Source: Lysinibacillus sp. (GTDB lineage: Bacteria > Bacillota > Bacilli > Bacillales_A > Planococcaceae). From it: DNA of 5,649 bases. The stretch is taken from assembly GCA_012735355.1 (NCBI GenBank), contig JAAYHP010000493.1, forward strand, positions 1 to 5,649, given 5' to 3'. Below are positions 5,604 to 5,649 of this stretch, one piece after another. The stretch's first letter is position 1. Every line of letters starts with the position of its first letter. A program made the translations under genes and the position numbers. The notes below the pieces were generated by a model. It was not told the origin of the DNA and did not search any database. It was given only the letters and a program-made list of their open reading frames with translations.

Positions 5604-5649
5604 GATTTCCGTTCCGGGGACGCTTTCCACGGGCCCGACTCGAGCCTCC
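5604..5649. repeat. GC-rich edge of a probable dispersed intergenic repeat (cut by window end)
   Basis: The composition shifts abruptly from A+T-rich to G+C-rich after about 5603. The segment includes CCGGGGACGCTTTCC, the palindrome CGGGCCCG and CTCGAG. From memory, very similar strings (around GGACGCTTTCCGCGGGC and GAGCCTCC) recur in intergenic regions of many Bacillales genomes. No coding frame is visible. I cannot confirm copy number from this window. Confidence 0.55.

Noticed and set aside
1..5649. A wholly new multi-gene system such as a defence island or mobile element
   Set aside because: Every sizeable ORF belongs to a known family in a familiar arrangement; no transposase, integrase, CRISPR, toxin-antitoxin or phage gene is visible.

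Overview
The window looks like the chromosome of a low-GC Gram-positive bacterium of the order Bacillales (Bacillaceae or Planococcaceae type). The A+T-rich coding sequence, strong AGGAGG ribosome binding sites, a Firmicutes-style potABCD operon headed by an XRE-cupin regulator, and a ykuU-ykuV-like redox pair all fit this. The species cannot be fixed from the sequence alone.

Minus strand, read right to left (4260 to 1): a spermidine/putrescine ABC uptake operon. A promoter (about 4232-4259) and an array of AAAGTTTA half-sites (4157-4216) precede an XRE-cupin regulator (4129-3587), then potA (ATPase), potB and potC (permeases) and potD (substrate-binding protein, cut by the left window edge). 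The genes are packed tightly: a 16-bp gap, then 8-bp, 1-bp and 1-bp overlaps. The system would bind polyamine outside the membrane with PotD, pass it through PotBC, and power transport with PotA. The regulator carries an in-frame TAG at codon 10 inside an otherwise intact frame, so it is either newly inactivated, read through, or affected by a base-call error. This is the most notable observation in the window.

Plus strand, left to right (4260 to 5585): a roughly 300-bp divergent intergenic region with a good PerR-type box (4322-4336), then a typical 2-Cys peroxiredoxin (ykuU-like, 4443-4985), a hairpin that looks like an intrinsic terminator, a cytosolic thioredoxin-fold protein with a CGIC active site (ykuV-like, 5068-5520), and a strong 18-bp-stem terminator. 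The pair most plausibly detoxifies peroxide and handles protein thiols, with the internal hairpin setting the ratio of the two products.

The right edge (about 5604-5649) changes sharply to GC-rich sequence that resembles a dispersed intergenic repeat of Bacillales; it is cut by the window end. I found no RNA gene, CRISPR array, transposase or phage gene, and no evidence for a wholly new system. The interesting material lies in the regulator lesion, the operator array and the intergenic regulatory signals.
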